The notes under the pieces: generated by a model | Databases searched by the model: none | What the model saw: only the letters and a program-made list of their open reading frames with translations | Told to the model about the DNA's origin: nothing | Position numbers and translations under genes: made by a program | Shown: one piece after another, positions 61,056-64,000 of the stretch | Position numbering within the stretch: the stretch's first letter is position 1 | Layout of the letters: each line of letters starts with the position of its first letter | Origin: Apiospora phragmitis | Lineage: Eukaryota; Ascomycota; Sordariomycetes; Amphisphaeriales; Apiosporaceae | NCBI GenBank assembly: GCA_038363925.1 | Contig: JAQQWL010000011.1 | Span: 5,022,001 to 5,086,000 of the forward strand | Direction: 5' to 3' | DNA length: 64,000 nt

Positions 61056-61984
61056 TTTAGTTTGGCCGAAGGACCCAGAGGAGGGTGCCCAGGTGCCAAG
61101 TTCGCTGTTGGACCCTGCCAAATGCAACTGGCTGTGGTTCGGGGTGAGTTGGTATGAGTATGTGTGTGGTGTGATGTATTGTTCTTTGTTTGCAGGCCTG
61201 TGATTGGTCTGCCGTCCTTTTGTTGTAGAACTGCCGGATGCGGCAAGTGATGTATATTTGGTCTGCAGGGACCGAAACGAACGAGTGAATGAACGGATCA
61301 AGAAACAAAATATAACGTGCGTTCTATCGGTCAGTCAAATAAGGCGAAGATGTTGTGTGTTCCAATAGCCTTCTGGTAGAGTGGTCTAATGATGCTGTTT
61401 ACCCGCTTGAAGGGGTCGACTGGGTCCGCCGAAGCCGCTCAGCAGTTGAATAGTAGTAGTATATAAAGACTGGAATCGGCTCGAGAGAGAGGGTGAGCTC
61501 CTGGTTATCCGAGAAATACTTCGCAGGCTTGGGCAAGACCGGGGAGGAACCAACTCGAAAACGCCGGGCGGGCAGAACATTCTTCTTGTACAGGCCCATT
61601 CTCATTGTTGTGCGCCTTGTTGAGCCTTGTTGCGCCTGTTTCGACTTTTCTTTCTATCTACTGTACATGTGAGATCAAACAACTCTTTATCGGGCTGAAT
61701 CAAACGTGCCTCTCGAGCTTTGTTCAGACCCCGGTGTTTCTTTGTGCAGCTGGGGGGGCCGATCAAAGACCAGATCAGCCACTTGATGTGACTTGAAGAG
61801 TCATCAGAGGCCGGTTTGCTCCAAGCCTTTGTCTGTGCTTTCAGCAACAACAAGACCAATACAAGACCAGTACTCACCACCTCGACACGCACTTGGGGTT
61901 TCTGGATCCCGTTCCTTCCAGCCCATCTGAAGGGGGCTTTATCAACCGCTTGTAGACCCATAGTCCATCCGTGTCTTGGACTTC
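61056..61984. other. Intergenic
   Basis: Promoter of the hypothetical gene and 3' region of ORC3. No gene supported; a tRNA-like A box near 61374 was examined and rejected. Confidence 0.5.
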
Positions 61985-64000
61985 TTAGAGCCACGCAAGC
62001 TTGGCAATGTGGTCCACCTTCTTTCTACTAGGCTTCACAAAGCCCAAGACTCTCATTTCGGATAACGCACGATAGAACATGACGAGCGCCGTTCGCTCAT
62101 CAAGGCCATCTGCCTCGTCCTCGCTGACGATGCCAAAGAAGGCCGTCCACAGGTCTGCAACGTTTATGAGGGACCCGGTCTCCAGATAGAGATGGTACAG
62201 TATGGCGGTCGCCGGAAGTGTTGGCATGATCTGATCTTTGGACGAGTTGCAGCAAGAACACGCCAGATAATCATGTGGCCGCAGCAGTGCCCGCTGAACG
62301 ACCGATCGTGGCCGCGGCATGAAAACCTCCCGATATGGGGTTTTGAAATCGTACAGCCAGGCTTCATGCAGCCAAACATCCTCCGCACGCTCACACTTCA
62401 AGAGGGCCTCCACATGGGCAATGGCCTCTTCCACCAGCCTGGTATATGACTTGTCTTGTGGGGTAAGTGTGGCAGCATCATGGCTCAGTTGAACCTTTTG
62501 CGCAATGACCGTCGTCCGCATAATTTTGTTCTGTCCACTATATTCACTTCGCAACGTAGAACCGGCATCCTCGGCCTCCCGACAGAGCGTCTGGATTTCT
62601 GTGACGATACCGGATAGGAGCGTCACACTCGGGACACTCTCACCTTTACATCCTTGGAGCCCCATATTGCTGTCACCATCTTGGATGATGGCCACAATTT
62701 GGTTGAGAAGAGACATCATCTCGGCCGGGTCCATCCGTCTCATCGAGTTAACGAAGTCGGGCAGCTGATCTAGCCCGTCGACACCCTGGGAGAGTAGATC
62801 GACGTATAGCTGGGTGAACTTCGAGGCGTGCCCTTGATGGCACATCAGGATCTGGAGGGTTCGTAGAGAGCGACAGACCCAACTGCGCGATGATAGAAGC
62901 TGCATTTGGACTTGGCGATTGAGATAGTCGTCGTCGTCCAAAAGTGATTGGACATGGCTTACTGCCTTGCCATGCAGACTTGCCTCGACATGATTTCGGA
63001 ACGAGCTCAGCGACCGGGCTACCTCGAGATGCTCTGCCTGGAGTGCGACTTGTGGCGCGTTGTCTGCCAGTAGGATGCTGAATGGGTTGGTGTAGAAGTG
63101 GCACATGTACGCATACTAAGACTTGTTAGGTCCAGGGCGGCTGTAGAAGGGCAGGACAGGGCTGGCGGTCAGCTTACCTTGAGAGAGCTCACAAAGACGG
63201 GTATACCAGCAGCCTGGTCGCGTTGCCGACTCAGGACCATCTGAAGGGATACGGGGCCTATGCGGAGCGGCGCATCAACGTGCGCGACGGCGGTTTTGAA
63301 GATCTTCTCCACGATGGTATCTGCTTGCTCCACGTCGAACTGGCGCCCATAAAGCAGCTGGCATGTTGATTTCAGCAGCCTTGCCTGGAACAGCTCGACG
63401 GAAGTTGCTACTCCAAACAAAAGCTTGAAGGGGATTCGATCAAGCCAAGAGCTAGATAATTGGTCAGTCCAAGGGCCATGCAGTGCGTGGTTAGGCTGAG
63501 CATACCTGAACAACAGGATCAGGTCTGTTAGGAGACCCGTCTCGAAGGCTTCACTATCCTGGAAAGCCACAATGACATGTGGCGAAGGGCGAAGGGCTAG
63601 ATGGCTCCGAAGAGCTTCGAGGTCGTAATTCAGATAACGCTTCCCCTGTACGCAACATATTAGTATGCCGGGCGATGGCTAGGCGCCGGGTACGTGCACA
63701 TACATCGTTATCGAGAGAGAGGTCTGTTCCTCCCCGGCATCCGAAGGGTTGGCTACGACCTCGAGAATGATCTTTCTCAGAGCAGCCTTGAGGTTGGAGG
63801 CGTCTCCCGAGCGTAGTAAGACGACCTTGGCTCCGGCTCGGGCCTGGAGGCTGCCGGAGAGCTGTTCAAACAGCAAACTTTGCGAAGCCATGTTGGCTCC
63901 CGTGATGATGAGGGCTGAAGGAATGCGGGAGTCGGTCATTTCGACGGTACATTCTTTGATAAAAGCAGTGACAGCCTCTAGAGTCGACTGATTTGTTTCT
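61985..64000 (-). CDS. ORC3: Origin recognition complex subunit 3 (5' end beyond window)
   Basis: Subunit of the hexameric ORC that binds replication origins and loads MCM. The gene runs off the right edge: an in-frame stretch ETNQSTLEAVTAFIKECTVE continues upstream of 63939 to base 64000. Then come IPSALIITGANMASQSLLFEQLS (the degenerate AAA+ Walker A region, GANMASQ) and SGDASNLKAALRKIIL. After an intron between about 63690 and 63655 follow YLNYDLEALRSHLALRPSPHVIVAFQDSEAFETGLLTDLILLF-SSWLDRIPFKLLFGVATSVELF, a near-diagnostic ORC3 stretch. Introns at 63452-63505 (54 nt, in frame) and 63117-63177 (61 nt) are clear. The C-terminal winged-helix end reads ALSEMRVLGFVKPSRKKVDHIAKLAWL. The splice near 63655 is one base out with the best donor, so donor choice or base count there is uncertain. 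Confidence 0.92.

Noticed and set aside
61374..61440. tRNA-like A box (TGGTAGAGTGG) near 61374
   Set aside because: The following GGTCGACTGGG does not match a B box and no cloverleaf can be drawn.

Overview
The window looks like nuclear chromosomal DNA of a filamentous ascomycete (Pezizomycotina, probably Sordariomycetes; the species cannot be named from sequence alone). Reasons: short spliceosomal introns (about 54-126 nt, GT-AG with CTRAC-like branch sites), typical fungal single-copy genes (SPT2, PARP, cystathionine gamma-lyase, RPF2, RCL1, SEC66, ORC3), and a 19-kb AT-rich block with the hallmark of repeat-induced point mutation (RIP): CpA and TpG are nearly gone while CpG, CpC and CpT survive.

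Layout. 0.15-1.4 kb: SPT2-type chromatin protein. 2.4-3.3 kb: relic of a cytochrome P450. 3.3-22.2 kb: RIP-mutated transposon graveyard. It holds a gag relic, then a Copia element (about 5919-20360, + strand). The Copia element is split by a complete Gypsy element (10425-18313, - strand, target duplication GCTTA). Both are peppered with a small LTR family: a 468-bp copy inside the Gypsy LTR, a 494-bp copy inside the Copia 3' LTR, and a solo LTR in the Copia body, each with a 5-bp target duplication. A pogo/Fot1-like transposase relic closes the block. 22.5-30.2 kb: F-box gene, PARP, NCS1 permease. 30.6-31.8 kb: broken secreted alpha/beta hydrolase. 33.3-40.0 kb: cystathionine gamma-lyase, second F-box-like gene, RBR-type E3 ligase. 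40.1-47.3 kb: GH2 beta-galactosidase, third F-box-like gene, a small protein, membrane-anchored glutaredoxin. 48.6-52.3 kb: large DUF1765-like protein. 54.1-64.0 kb: compact housekeeping cluster of RPF2, DUF1746 (possible Dsc E3 subunit), RCL1, SEC66, a hypothetical gene and ORC3 (running off the window end).

How the parts relate. There is no obvious pathway cluster. RPF2 and RCL1 both serve ribosome assembly (60S and 40S respectively). PARP, SPT2 and ORC3 are chromatin or DNA factors. Pseudogenes (P450, hydrolase) lie outside the RIP block, the P450 immediately beside it.

Two points matter to any user of this annotation. First, at least 11 single-base frameshifts occur in eight otherwise conserved genes, mostly at homopolymers, which points to assembly or base-calling indels more than to gene death. 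Second, the most novel structure is the small LTR family (129-130 bp LTRs, 210-236 bp non-coding interior): a TRIM-like non-autonomous retroelement with exact target duplications and a conserved hairpin in its LTR.
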